Below are positions 23,231-34,169 of a stretch of DNA of 36,623 bases, one piece after another. Numbering within the stretch: the first letter of the stretch is position 1; every line of letters starts with the position of its first letter. Source of the DNA: Phallusia fumigata (Eukaryota; Chordata; Ascidiacea; Phlebobranchia; Ascidiidae); assembly GCA_008931825.1 (NCBI GenBank), contig QXVZ01005388.1, forward strand, positions 1 to 36,623. The letters are read 5' to 3'. Under the pieces are notes generated by a model. That model made no database searches and was not told the origin of the DNA. It saw nothing but the letters and a program-made list of their open reading frames with translations. Made by a program: the position numbers and the translations under genes.

Positions 23231-26027
23231 ATGAGTTCACACAATAAAGATGCTTGGAGGAACTTGAAATTGGCAGTTGACAGATTCTCCCAATCCACTG
23301 GATCTGAGGTTACTATTCAAAACTTCTATTTTTTATTTGTAGTAAACAAGTTAAAAATATTTCAGGTGGCAGTGGCTACAGTCGGGTTGTTTGAATCAAA
23401 TGACAACTACCAGCGCAAGGTTAGAATGTTACTTTTTTCTCTTGCTTATTGTATGTTGCACTGCCCCTGTTTTCATGTTTGCTGTTAAGTAATTGACATG
23501 TTTATGCCTATTTCTTATGTTAACATGGTAATTAACTAAATTCAGTTATACTTTTTGGCGAGGGTCATACTTTCAAGTCTAAACCAAGCCATGTTAGTTT
23601 ACATTTTCTCTTGCGAGAAAAATCAAACAAGCATGTGGCGATTGTGATGTTAAATGCACAGCTAAGTGTCATACATGAAATTAAACAAAGGAACACTGCA
23701 TACCCAGGCATGTTAGGTTTATAACCACTGTACAAATATTTCAGTGGGATGCATGCATTGTTGTAATCTGAGCACAGAAACCAAACCATGGTTTATAAGG
23801 CAGCAAATTTTTACAGAAAGCATAGTTTAATACCATTTTAAAGCGCAGTACAAATGTAAGCAAATCAGAAGAATCTGTCCAGTTATATTGAAATCTAAGT
23901 TTAGATCTGGGAATTTAATAAAATGTTTTATTGTGTTCAAAATAAGTCAACATAAATTTAGAGTTAAATAGTGCTTTAAATCCAGACAGCTAATTGTGGG
24001 TTCCCTTGAAGGGGACACATATTGTGTTTACTCTGTTTTTTTCCTCTTTTTCTTTTTTTCTGTCTAACGCGAGTTTGTTCCCACGTTTTGACCAAGAAGG
24101 AGTTGTTCAAATTTATTCAAATTTTTACACATGATAGATGCATATCTGAAGTTGTGCACTGACACCTTTTTACCCCAATTCACCCATCGGTTCACCCACA
24201 GGCCTCCAAAACAGAAATTTAAAATTTTTTTTGCTCTTGAATAGGATCCAACTGTTTATGGTCATGGCAGTTTGTATCACCAAGTAAAGAAGGGGCTGGA
24301 GCTGGTTGGAAAGGAGGATGCAGGGTTGACATTTGGCAGTCAAGGCATGCATAAAGCATTGTACCACATAAATGAAGCTAATGTTGACAATTCAAACATT
24401 ACTGGAAAACCCATTCTTTCATCAAAAAGCAATGTTGTTACTCAAGATCCTGTGTCAAGGCAAGTGCTTGTTTTTTTACTTGTACATTGAAGGACAGTTT
24501 TGTTTCTTTCCTTTTACAGTCAGTTTTTGTTTAGATCTTTGTCAACTAGCTTTCGGACCTTAAAACTTGATGTTCACCCCCCAACAATTAACCCAGGTCT
24601 GTCTGGATCCACTATCAATTCAAGTCCCGAGCATGGTACAATTATTGGTGTGGTCCTTACAAAATGCTGTGTATGTATTTGTTGCAAAGTATATATTTGC
24701 CTTCTAGGTGAGCAGGGAGTCATACCACAGAGAAGCGGAAAGAGAAAGGGGAAAAACAAAAAATCCAAAAAGCAATCACAATCAGAAGAGTTGGAACTTG
24801 GTGAAAACTGTATGTAGATAACAACATATGTTGTTTTCACTCTGGTTTATTTTCTTTTTTCTCACTTTCAACTCTTCTTGATAAAACTTTCAGTTTTTTC
24901 TCAGGGGTGGCATGTTTCCCCACTCGCCCCTAAATCGACACCTATGGACACAACTAGGGTTTAAAAAATACAATGCATGCAAAATACACATGTGTAAAAT
25001 ACACGCGGCCCAATTCCCCGAAGTGGTTGAATTATGAAAGAATATTTGAGGAGGACAGCTGGGTGATTAAAATTGCCATGAAATGCCCTAAAATAAACCT
25101 TTTAAATACTGTGCAATGGGTCATTTTGGTTTTGTTTGTTTTACCAACAGGGCGAAAGCCCACTTTCTAGGTTTTTTAATCTTTACAGTTTAAAAACATA
25201 CCTAAAAATGCTTTGCCCTATTTATGGGCCTAGAAGGTGTAAAAACATGGGTAATATTCCACCTGTTAACATTAAAAAACAAGTGCAGAATGATACATAA
25301 ATATTCATTACTATTTCAGTATTATTTGATGAAAGCAATCATTCTAGTGAAGAAGGTAACGATTCAACTGAAGATTCTGATGACAGTGAAGAAGGTTTGA
25401 AATTTGGCCTTCAGAAGATATATGGCAGCAGAGTTAAAAACCCGGTTATGTTTTCAGAGTTTCAACCAATCAATCGAGTGTATAATGTTCCACTGCCTCA
25501 ATCACGTGATACCTTGAATGCTGCCTTTGCCACCTCATTACCTGTAAACATTAACCTTGAATGGGGTAAACCAATGCTTTTTTAGTTGAGTAGATAAAAT
25601 TGCTTACAATAATTCCAAATTAACCTGAGATAATCAAATAGTAAAAATGGTAACAATGTAGGTCAGGGACCTATGTTTGACAATGCATCTCGGTTTCGTG
25701 ACAATCGAGGACCTCATCCACCCATGTACAATTCCCAATCTAGACAGGTTCCCAGCAAACCAACTATTATTCGAGCTGATAAGGTGTGTATCAGTGTTAA
25801 GTTATAATTTACATTATAATGGGTGAAAAAACATTTTTTATGTGTTTATTTAAAAAAAAAGCTTTTCAAAAAAATACATTTGCTATTACTTAAAGACGCC
25901 TCAACCTGACACAATGATGGCTTCCATGCAAGCCCTTGCCCGAAGTGTAACTGATGATACTGCCTTGATATTTGGTGAAAGACCTCGTCCAAGAACACAA
26001 GCAGAGGGTTTTAAGAAAAAGTTTTAG
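23231..26027 (+). CDS. AKT1S1/PRAS40 (Lobe) orthologue, mTORC1 inhibitor
   Basis: Exons: 23231-23308, 23366-23419, 24245-24459, 24520-24596 (or to 24635), 24708-24809, 25320-25565, 25662-25783, 25896-26027. Phases agree, giving 341 or 354 aa; human PRAS40 is 256 aa. PRAS40 binds Raptor, restrains mTORC1, and is released when Akt phosphorylates it. The N-terminal block AWRNLKLAVDRFSQSTGSEV parallels [20 protein letters not shown] in human, and YGHGSLYHQV parallels the following YAAHGRGAL segment. The C-terminus has SLPVNINLEWG, then MMASMQALA and FGERPRPRTQAEGF. The last contains an RxRxxT Akt site (T332 or T345) at the place of human T246. The acidic middle (LLFDES and following) lacks a clear FVMDE-type TOS motif. 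A basic KRKGKNKKSKK stretch is extra. Intron 3 uses a GC donor. Confidence 0.85.
24460..24519 (+). other. GC-AG intron 3 of AKT1S1 (60 bp)
   Basis: The exon ends TCAAG and the intron starts GCAAGT. The join gives an open frame (VSSQFLFRSLSTSFR). The nearby GT at 24464 would put the next exon in a frame that stops after four codons. The acceptor is CCTTTTACAG. Confidence 0.7.
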
Positions 26028-27855
26028 TCGACAATTTTGCCTATCATAATAAGGTTATTAAATTGGTACATAGTACTTGCATTAGTGACTCCGATTGTGG
26101 TACTTACATAAGTTGTCGCTTAAGTGTGTCATGATTGTGAATGTAGTTTAATTGAATGGTGCTTGCAAAACAAGTACAAAATCTTTAATTTTATAGTAAG
26201 TATCTATTGTTGATGATTCTTTTGACCTAAAATGTGAAATAATTGAAGACACAACATTTAACTAATACCCAAAAAAGTTGTGCTTTATGGACAAATATTG
26301 TACCTGCCAATGTAGGCTTACCATATTTTCACCACTTGATACAGAATTCTGCCTGATCAACCAAATATAATTCATTGCGGCCATAAATTAAAATATTTGA
26401 AATGTCTTTGACCAAATTGAAAAAAAGACTGATAACTATCAAAACAGACAAAAATATTGATAAATAATGACAAAAACAAAACCAATTCTGGGACAATTTG
26501 CTGGTTGGTTGAGGCACATTTTGCAAGTTGAAATTGATCTAGCAAAACAAAACATACGGTAGGCCTATCATTGTGTGATGGTTCTTAATATATGTTGCAC
26601 TGCCGCTGTATGCATAGCTGATATATTTTATGTTTTCTCCATGTAATAGTGTCCAAACAGGCTAATTAGTTAAACTTGGTCTTACTTCCTAGTTAGTAGT
26701 CATTCTCCAACACATTGCTCTGCTGTGAATGTGGTTCCAAAAGTTTCTTTTGTGTGTGTTTGGTATACTCTTTTTTACCTATGTCTATAATTATTGCCTC
26801 TTTCACTTTTAGTTAGCAAACCAATCAGCTAATGTATCCATTCAGAACAAATAGTAGTTCTTGTTTACTTCTAAGTCTAAATCAAGTTATGCTTGTTTTT
26901 TTATTGTGATATTAACGATTCTGTGGTTTGTTGTACTAATTTTTAAACTTGCTTATATTTCATCGGCTCACGCCAAAGTTTCAGAGTATTCAGGAAGTAT
27001 TTGTAAAAAGTATGGATTTCTATCTCCGGATCTGAAGTCCAGTTTTTTAACAAGTAATTACAGAAAAATACACCATACGTTGTATTTGTGGTTGTCGACC
27101 AATAACTTACGATTTTCCGATTTATGACGTCACGAAACCGGTATTGTGCCAAACTGTGCCTTTTTGTCTCTTGCTGTTTGTTTCAGAACAGTAATAAACA
27201 CAAAAAATGCAAGAGGTTGTTTTTAGCTGAATCGAAATGTTTATTTTACCAATCCTTTGGCATGCATTAAAACCAGGGGTCTCCAGAACGTTGTTAATTG
27301 GTTGATCTGAACCTCGAGTACTCCGTGCACGATTACGACTTAATAGTTAGAGGTGTTGATGGGTTTAAATGTCATCACGTTTGTGTGAATACAACTCATA
27401 TCCCACACATGCAGCCCGTGAAAATTTTAAAATGTTTAGTTTAGTACTTTGTTTTGCCTGGACCGATTTAAGTTCCCGGCTGGGAGTGAACATGATGCAT
27501 TTATTCCCAAGTACAGATAGCTAGAAATGCTTGTAGTGCGACCTACAAGGTAGTTTTTCGGCCCTTCGAGAAATTTGAGTTTGAGACCCCTGCAATAAAC
27601 AGTCACCAAATAATCCTTATGTATTAATTTCAGGGAGTACGTGCAACAAGGTGTTTCCCCTTATTGTTAAGACTTAGTACAGGACAGCTTACGAAGTGAT
27701 TCACTCACCGAAGTATGAAAAACGGTTTTAAAAACGGTGTTGCGGTTTTATCTGTTTGTCAAGAAATAAACGTTTAGGTTTTTCGGGATTTAATGAAGTT
27801 TTTCAGTTTGTTACGTAGATATGTTTGACATACGAAAAGTAGGGGATGTTTTAAA
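26028..27855. other. Spacer between PRAS40 and UVSSA
   Basis: No coding sequence is supported. An ATTAAA at 26057-26062, 30 bp after the PRAS40 stop, may be its poly(A) signal. A hAT-like MITE occupies 27274-27592. The remainder is AT-rich and without visible structure. Confidence 0.45.
27274..27592. mobile_element. 319-bp hAT-like MITE
   Basis: The element begins CAGGGGTCTC and ends GAGACCCCTG, a perfect 10-bp terminal inverted repeat of the CAGGGG type common in hAT transposons. There is no transposase, so it is non-autonomous. Flanks (CATTAAAAC on the left, CAATAAAC on the right) resemble each other only weakly, so any 8-bp target duplication is eroded. Confidence 0.7.
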
Positions 27856-29829
27856 ATGGAATTGTCGTTAGCACAAGAACTCGAAGGCATCATTGAAAAG
27901 TTAGTCACAAGTGGACAACGGCAACTTGACAAACCGCTACTAAAAAAGCTAAAATCAAGATGCAAATGCAATGATGACAACTTGAAACATTGTTTTCATC
28001 TAATTATACAACAACTACACAAAGACCATGCAGAGATTCGACTCTCAGCATTTCAAATTGTCAATGAACTGTTTATGAGATCACACCTTTTTCGGCAGCT
28101 TCTATTAGATATGTTCAATGAATATATGGATTTGACAATGGAAATAGATTTTGAAAATCCCTTACCCCCACCAAGGCATATTGCAGAGAAATTAAAGTCC
28201 GAGTCATTGCTGGCTATTAAGGTTTGGCATGACAAATATGGAATAGCATATTCCAAGCTCGCACTGGCTATGCATTTCTTGCAGAATGTGAAAAAGATTA
28301 AATTTGACACAGCAACACCCCAGCATGGTGTTGAAAGGCAAGCAGAACATAGCCGAAATGCTCAACGGCAAATGGTTATTGGCATGAAACTGGACAAACT
28401 AACAAAGACTATTGATAAAAATCTTTGGGAAATTAAACAGTGTGCAACAGAAATTAAAAATTGCATTTTGCTCCTTGTTCCTAATTTTGAAGACCCAGAT
28501 GAAAACCTTAAGGATGTGGTTTCAGAGCCTGAAACCCCAACGTCTGTAGTTGCCAGAGATATAGGATTGCCAAAAAGTGGATATTCTGTCCAAATTGATC
28601 TTTCCACTATTTCCTCAATGCATGTCAACCAAACTCAGGACAATAAGGCAATCATTGAACGCACAAAAGATCTTGTCATATCTGCTCATAGAATTTTTTT
28701 ACCAAGGATAAGGAGTTGGATAAGCATGGGAAGCAAATGCAGTGCCCCATCAGCTCTTATCAAACAACTAATAGATGTCAAGTTTGACCTTCAGCAAGCA
28801 CTGCAAAAATACAAAGACTTAAACCTAAGTGGCTCAGAAATTATTCAGCCTGACACAGACGAGAGTGACTGTGATGACTTCGAAGAGGTTCCAGAGGCTG
28901 GAGAAAACACAAGCAAAGTCAATGACGGCAGAAAACAACAGCCAAAGCTGAAGAAAGTAACGACTTTAGTCCCGGGTTCCTCCCAAAGCGACACAAATGT
29001 ATGGAAGCCCCTGAGGCCAACATCTGAAGTAAATGACCCTACTTCATATCAGCATGCACTTGATGTCCAAGCAAAAAAGCGAAAGATAGATAAAAAGGAG
29101 GTGAAAACTTCCAATAAGCAACTACATAAAATTATTCCAAAATTGGGCCAGAAACAAGGAGCTACCACACTTTATGATAAAGCACCTGTTGTGAGTTTTG
29201 GCAAAGACTTACTTGCATGGGATAAGGAAAGGGAAAATGAATTAAAGCAAAGCCTAATGATGGGCTCAGCTAAAGAATACGATATAGGCCATCGATTTTG
29301 GTCTGGCACATCTGCAAGTGAAGGGGATGCTGGTGTATCAGATGCAGCATTAACATCATTAACCACTCGCACCATCGAATTCACAGGGGAGTTTAAACCT
29401 GTGACTAGATGTTGCAATGCACCTTTACCAAATGGAAGGTTATGTCCAAGGCAAGACAGGTTTAAGTGCCCATTCCATGGAAAAATTATTGAAAGAGATG
29501 CCTCTGGTAATCCGATTTTACAAGATGGAAGCAAGCCCTCAACCTCACAGTCAGCCAGCAGTGCATGGAATGACCCTGCCTTTCTTAAAGATATTGAAAG
29601 ATCATCTGGAGGAAAGCTTAAGCTGATCAAGAAGAAACCAAGCAAACATAAAAAGCCAGTGATTGGTTTGACTGATTTAAAAAAGATTCATGATACAAGC
29701 AGAAGCCGTTTGCAAAAAAAGATTTTCAGTGCTGGCAGTGTCAAGCGTGTTGCTGGAACTCTTGATAATCTGGATGAAAAAAGAAACCATGATAAATTTG
29801 GAAACAATTTTAACTATGCACTAAATTAA
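27856..29829 (+). CDS. UVSSA, UV-stimulated scaffold protein A (intronless, 657 aa)
   Basis: UVSSA acts in transcription-coupled nucleotide excision repair. It joins RNA polymerase II stalled at lesions with CSA, recruits USP7 to stabilise CSB, and brings in TFIIH. The whole protein is one open frame; the human protein is 709 aa. Residues 1 to about 150 form the helical VHS/ENTH-like domain (LRKISEL-type repeats such as HAEIRLSAFQIVNELF). An acidic stretch near 335-350 precedes VWKPLRP (about 380), in the region where TFIIH-binding residues lie in human. The C-terminal DUF2043 domain holds a zinc-knuckle-like C519/C520, C530, C538 and H541 in PLPNGRLCPRQDRFKCPFHG, nearly identical to vertebrates. 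The end FNYALN is also conserved. The lack of introns contrasts with the many-exon vertebrate gene. The ATG at 27856 is preceded by AAA and follows an acceptor-like TTGTTACGTAG. Confidence 0.95.
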   Translation: MELSLAQELEGIIEKLVTSGQRQLDKPLLKKLKSRCKCNDDNLKHCFHLIIQQLHKDHAEIRLSAFQIVNELFMRSHLFRQLLLDMFNEYMDLTMEIDFENPLPPPRHIAEKLKSESLLAIKVWHDKYGIAYSKLALAMHFLQNVKKIKFDTATPQHGVERQAEHSRNAQRQMVIGMKLDKLTKTIDKNLWEIKQCATEIKNCILLLVPNFEDPDENLKDVVSEPETPTSVVARDIGLPKSGYSVQIDLSTISSMHVNQTQDNKAIIERTKDLVISAHRIFLPRIRSWISMGSKCSAPSALIKQLIDVKFDLQQALQKYKDLNLSGSEIIQPDTDESDCDDFEEVPEAGENTSKVNDGRKQQPKLKKVTTLVPGSSQSDTNVWKPLRPTSEVNDPTSYQHALDVQAKKRKIDKKEVKTSNKQLHKIIPKLGQKQGATTLYDKAPVVSFGKDLLAWDKERENELKQSLMMGSAKEYDIGHRFWSGTSASEGDAGVSDAALTSLTTRTIEFTGEFKPVTRCCNAPLPNGRLCPRQDRFKCPFHGKIIERDASGNPILQDGSKPSTSQSASSAWNDPAFLKDIERSSGGKLKLIKKKPSKHKKPVIGLTDLKKIHDTSRSRLQKKIFSAGSVKRVAGTLDNLDEKRNHDKFGNNFNYALN

Positions 29830-30755
29830 TTCAATTTAATTCTTTCAGGCACATTTGATTTATTGTTTCCAACTTACCGGAATACACTTATGGTACGTTG
29901 ACATGCCTTCATTTTTGTTTGACTGTTCTGTTGGCGGAACCCTGCTAGCTCACAATAGTAAAATGTTTTTCAGACTTCGCACCACAACCATGCATTTGAT
30001 TGTGTATACATGTTGATGACAACGTATGTCTATTGCCTATGCTTTGTTTTATGTTTGTGCATTTCTTACATAAAATACCCCATTGAAATGATATTTTAAC
30101 AAGTAGTTTGAATCATGTCACCAGTTTTATTAACCCTTGATTCTGGGTTTGTTTTGTCATCCCCTTCCCCTTTACCCCCAACAAGGAAATTAGGTTTGTT
30201 GATTTGGGTTGTTGTTACATGCTAATTTGTTTGTTTGACTCTGTATTCTCTGCCTTTTTCCCCCATAGCCCACTTAAATGAGCCACAATCAGGAATTGAA
30301 GAAATGTTTACAGGTTTCATTGCATTTTTGAAAACAATTTTGTAACCATATTAAAATTTACAGTTCATCAAACTTTTTTTTGCACTTTTAATGAAAAACA
30401 GCTTTTTAATATCCTATACCTGTGCGGGAGCCGTATCTCAGTCTGTAAATACAATAATGCATTTCAAAAGATCAAGTCCAACAGGGAATTTGTGTATATC
30501 TATGTCTCTTTTTTATTGGTCAATAATTGGAATAGCAATACTGTAGAATAAAACCCATCCTTACAGTTATTTTGTGTGTATTAATTCTTGTGTGTACCAA
30601 TTCTTGTGGTGGTTTTTATCTATGACTTTTGCTGTTTCAGGAATTCTGTTGTTTGTGCAATTAATGTAAGTGATTGCTTTTGTATTTACTTTTTGTCTTT
30701 TTTCAGATTTTTAATTTTTGTAACTTTTGTAAAAAAAAGCAAAAACTGGTAAATA
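29830..30755. other. UVSSA 3' region and FERRY3 upstream spacer
   Basis: AT- and pyrimidine-rich sequence without supported coding. An AATAAA near 30546 could end UVSSA. A stretch at 30427-30485 resembles a decayed tRNA-type promoter (own entry). Confidence 0.4.
30427..30485 (+). repeat. Possible tRNA-derived SINE fragment
   Basis: GAGCCGTATCTCAGTCTGTA resembles a pol III A box, and GATCAAGTCCAAC about 30 bases later resembles a B box (GGTTCAANNCC). The flanks do not pair into a tRNA cloverleaf, so this is not a functional tRNA. A SINE remnant is one explanation; chance is another. Confidence 0.2.
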
Positions 30756-33296
30756 ATGAGCAAAAATGAAACTGACTCTGGAGATCGTACGTTTTCGTAC
30801 AATTTTGCACCTGGTGCACCAAGACCTAATCTACTTCTTCAGCTGCCTGTGAATGTTTTGGATATTCGAGCAAAGCATGTACCTGAACTTGCAGCAAGGG
30901 TTATGAACCATCATAACATCCCATGTTTTGTGGAACCAGGTTTGTATTCAAATAAATTTATGCAAGAAAATTTTAGTTTATAATTTTGATTGTTTTGTCT
31001 GTTTGAGCTTGTGTTTATATTTCTATTGTATAGACATGGTTGCATGTCTTAAAACATTTGTGGAATCAGAGAGGTTGAGTATCCAACACAGAAAAGCACA
31101 AGCTGGAATTGACATGATTCAAAAAGATCCTTCTCTTATTTCAAGTATTGCAGCAGAGGTTGCTAAAAAATATGAAAATGTAAGTTGTGGCTTCAAAAAT
31201 TGTGAATGTAATTTAAATAACACGGCTTACTTTGGTTATATTTTATTTGTCTGATAGACATGGGCATGTTATCAAAAGCCAGTTTCAAACAAACCGAATG
31301 AGTTTTCCATATCTTATCACTATCTGATACATTCACCAGCCATGCAGGTCCTTTTGAAACTGGAGCAAAAGTACATTTCTTCCATGTCAAAGGTGGGAAA
31401 CTAAGTTTAAACTGTTTCGTGATTAGGTTCTAATTTAACCTCATGTTCATTTTTAGTTTCTATCTGACAAAGAGCTGTCAATTGGTAAAATGCAAGATCG
31501 CCATCAAATGGAAATGACCAGAGCATGTGAACATGTTGGATTTGCATATACTGCTGATGATGTTACCATTCTTGCCTCAAAGCATCTTGCTGATATAGAG
31601 GTAAACAGGGAAATCTGAAACGTCATATGGGACTTTTTAGTGACAATAACCTGGGGTTTTATACTAAAACTTTTAGTTTTATGTTGTGCAATGTAAATGC
31701 AGAGACTTCAATGCCACTGGGAAACAGAAACACAAAAAATTATGAAGACGCAAAAAANAAGACAGAACGAAGAAGAACCAATGACAAACGGGAATGAAAC
31801 AACAGACATCAGGTCATAGCTTTGAAAATTGGACAACGAAACGGTTTTAAACCCAATTCTCAGAGTATTGGTAACATTTAAAAGAGTTTAATGAATGCGC
31901 ATGTTTCGGACGTGGTTTAGGTTTTGGCGTGCTAGGATTTCCGGTTTTTATTACATCTGCCAAAACTGCAAGTATTTCGTTTAACTGAACATCTCGTAAC
32001 ACTCTGTGCTCTGTCGGCATGTCCGGATCACAATTTCTTCCGAAAACTCATGTATAACGCTGTACAAAGAAGTCCCCTCAAACTTGCAAATTACTACAAG
32101 AAAGTATTGGATCATTTTCGTTTCAAAACTTACGACATGTTTANAAGACAGAATGAAGAAGAACCAATGACAAACGGAAATGAAACTACAGACATCAGGT
32201 CATAGCTCTGAAAATTGGACAACGAAACGGTTTTAAACCCTATTCTCAGAGTATTGGTAACATTTAAAAGAGTTTAATAAATGCGCGTGTTTCGGACGTG
32301 GTTTAGATTTTGGCGTGCTAGGATTTCTTTTATTACATCTGCCAAAACTGCCAGTATTTCGTTTAACCGAACATCTCGTAACACTCTGTGCTCTGCCGTC
32401 ATGTCCGGATCACAATTTCTTCCGAAAACTCATGTATAACGCTGTACAAAGAAGTCCCCTCAAACTTGCAAATTACTACAAGAAAGTATTGGATCATTTT
32501 CGTTTCAAAACTTACGACATGTTTAAACCTTCATTACTGAACCATGTTTAATCGTGGATCCGGACATCAATTTTGCTGATCGTTTCTAGTGGGAATACCG
32601 ACAGCTGCTTACTTAAAGAAGGGGATTTCTACATAACAAAGCATTCGAATCTGTCACAAGTCCACGCCGTCTTCCATGTGGCCGTAGAAGAAAGTCAGCT
32701 ACAGAGCAAAGCTTCGTTGATAAACGTTACCTCACGTCATCCAGTAATACTGGCATTACGTCATATTTTAAAGGTTTGTCTGTACATCATTCACTAACTG
32801 TTGGTGCTCTGCTTTTTAAGTGCTACTGTCAGTTGTAACAGTCGCGGGCCTTACCTAGGTGGCTTCAAACTACGATATCCGCACATTAACAGTGCCGCTC
32901 CTTCTCACTCACGAATTAACAGAGGAAATCACTTTCCAGTGGTGCGTGAAGAGAGCAGAACTTGTTATGAAGTGCATGAAAGGTAAATATGTGGTAAACT
33001 GGTACAATTCCTACCCAGAACGGCAAAGAATTTCAGATGCCGGTTACCCGTCGGTTTGCTTTCATAGTGTATGTGTCAAACAGCTATATTGTTACTATTT
33101 TTGTCGCATGCCAACAGGTTTCATGATGGAAATGGCAACTTGGGACGGTGGAGTGTCCCGCAACATCCAGTTTGTGGTACCTCCTGGTGTTTCGGAAGAA
33201 GCTTTCGATCGACTGAGATCAACCCTCCCTGAAGTTTTCCGGACCACTTCCACGCGAAACCTCACCCCTGCCCACAGGAGAACAGCGCAGAGATAG
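30756..33296 (+). CDS. FERRY3 (C12orf4) endosomal FERRY complex subunit, middle lost in assembly gap
   Basis: FERRY3 is part of the five-subunit Rab5 effector FERRY complex that couples mRNAs to early endosomes. Exons seen: 30756-30939, 31034-31179, 31258-31392, 31457-31600, 31703-31756 (runs into N), then 32145-32198 (or its allelic copy 31758-31812), 32590-32773, 32859-32982, 33118-33296. The N-terminal 221 residues carry family blocks NIPCFVEPDM, YHYLIHSPAM and a coiled helix. The C-terminal ~180 residues carry EGDFYITKHSNLSQ, RTLTVPLLLTHEL and GFMMEMATWDGG, close to the vertebrate protein. The human protein is about 550 aa, so roughly 150 central residues are absent, including the LVLLVDNRINSY region. 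They should lie in the gap at 31757. Phase across 32198/32590 is consistent (AG+T). Confidence 0.93.
31757..31757. other. Assembly gap inside FERRY3 (N)
   Basis: The left side ends in the coil coding region and the right side begins in the linker just before EGDFYITKHSN. The central family block that should separate them is missing, so this N probably stands for a gap of several hundred bases or more, although the frame happens to stay open if it is read as one base. Confidence 0.7.
31758..32525. repeat. Allelic duplicate of a FERRY3 exon end and intron, split by N
   Basis: 31758-32143 (386 bp) and 32145-32525 (381 bp) are the same segment, separated exactly by the N at 32144. Each has the last ~54 bases of an exon, a GTCATA donor and intron sequence. 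The three differences in the exon part (AAC/AAT, GGG/GGA, ACA/ACT) are all silent, and the indel is in the intron. This fits two haplotypes placed in tandem. Confidence 0.85.
32144..32144. other. Assembly junction (N)
   Basis: Single N exactly between the two allelic copies of the FERRY3 intron segment. Confidence 0.8.
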
Positions 33297-34169
33297 CAAC
33301 ATATAGCGCACATTGGTTACATTTCAGATTTTTCAAACGGGCCTTTTGGTCAGGTCATTTATTTTTGTGCAATGTATATGTCATTTAAAATCTTGCCAAT
33401 CGCTATGTGCTTCATTTATGATGACGTATTTTTAATTTCAAGAAATATGATTGTAAGATATATTATTGCAGCACCGCGTGCTGTACTAAACATTTTGACC
33501 TACTTATGTGGTAACAAATATGGTTCTGTTACCGACCTCAAGCTGCTAGTTCATGGGATTGTTTTAAGTACACTTGAATTTTTTGTGCCAAATGCCCTTC
33601 TTTTCTCACATCGTACTTACGTATGTTTGTTGTCGCTCAAAATTTTTTATATGTATTAAATACTTTCATTTGACAACGGCAGTATGTGATTGCCTGTTTT
33701 TGTCAAATAAAATTCCCGATCATTGCTACAGTACAATCGTGTCTTACATCAGAGAGCCTACCGGTAAAACGACTATTTTCACGTTTCATGCCCTCTTTTT
33801 TTCTTCAATCTGCACGTGAACCATCTTTTTAATCGTGGTTATTTTAAAACTATTGACTACCAACTAATTTCACAAACCAAAAACTTAAAAATTTAGAGTT
33901 TAAATTTCAGGATAGCATTAACCTCACGCAGCAAAAACTACTTTAATTTTGCTTAAAATTAAGGTCAGGCATGAATTTTGAACAGACGCCCTGTTGCGTT
34001 TTATTTTAAGCACGTGGCGCCAAACCTTGTGGAGCAGAAGCTGTCGGTGGCGGCTTGTGCCAGCTCATTTTTGACTTGTTCTTGGTTATTTTTTCTTACA
34101 CCTGTGTTTGTTTAGTTATCTTTGGTTACTTTTTGTTTGCGAAAAACGTTCTTTTAACTTGAAACAAAA
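33297..34169. other. FERRY3 3' region and CRAL-TRIO upstream spacer
   Basis: Contains an AATAAA at 33706-33711, about 410 bp after the FERRY3 stop. No coding sequence is supported; the open frames at 33372-33819 show no domain. The promoter of the next gene is expected near 34000-34150 but shows no clear motif. Confidence 0.4.
33706..33711 (+). terminator. Poly(A) signal AATAAA for FERRY3
   Basis: Canonical hexamer in the expected position downstream of the FERRY3 stop codon. Confidence 0.45.

Noticed and set aside
24898..24960. CAGGGGTGGC-like hAT terminus in AKT1S1 intron 5
   Set aside because: No matching inverted end was found within the intron or window, so an element cannot be delimited.
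30427..30485. tRNA gene
   Set aside because: A- and B-box-like strings are present, but no acceptor stem or cloverleaf can be drawn. At most a SINE remnant.
32315..32551. 78-codon open frame inside the FERRY3 span
   Set aside because: It lies within the intron 32199-32589, whose flanking exons join in phase. The other allelic copy (31758-32143) differs by a small indel that breaks this frame, and I recognise no domain.
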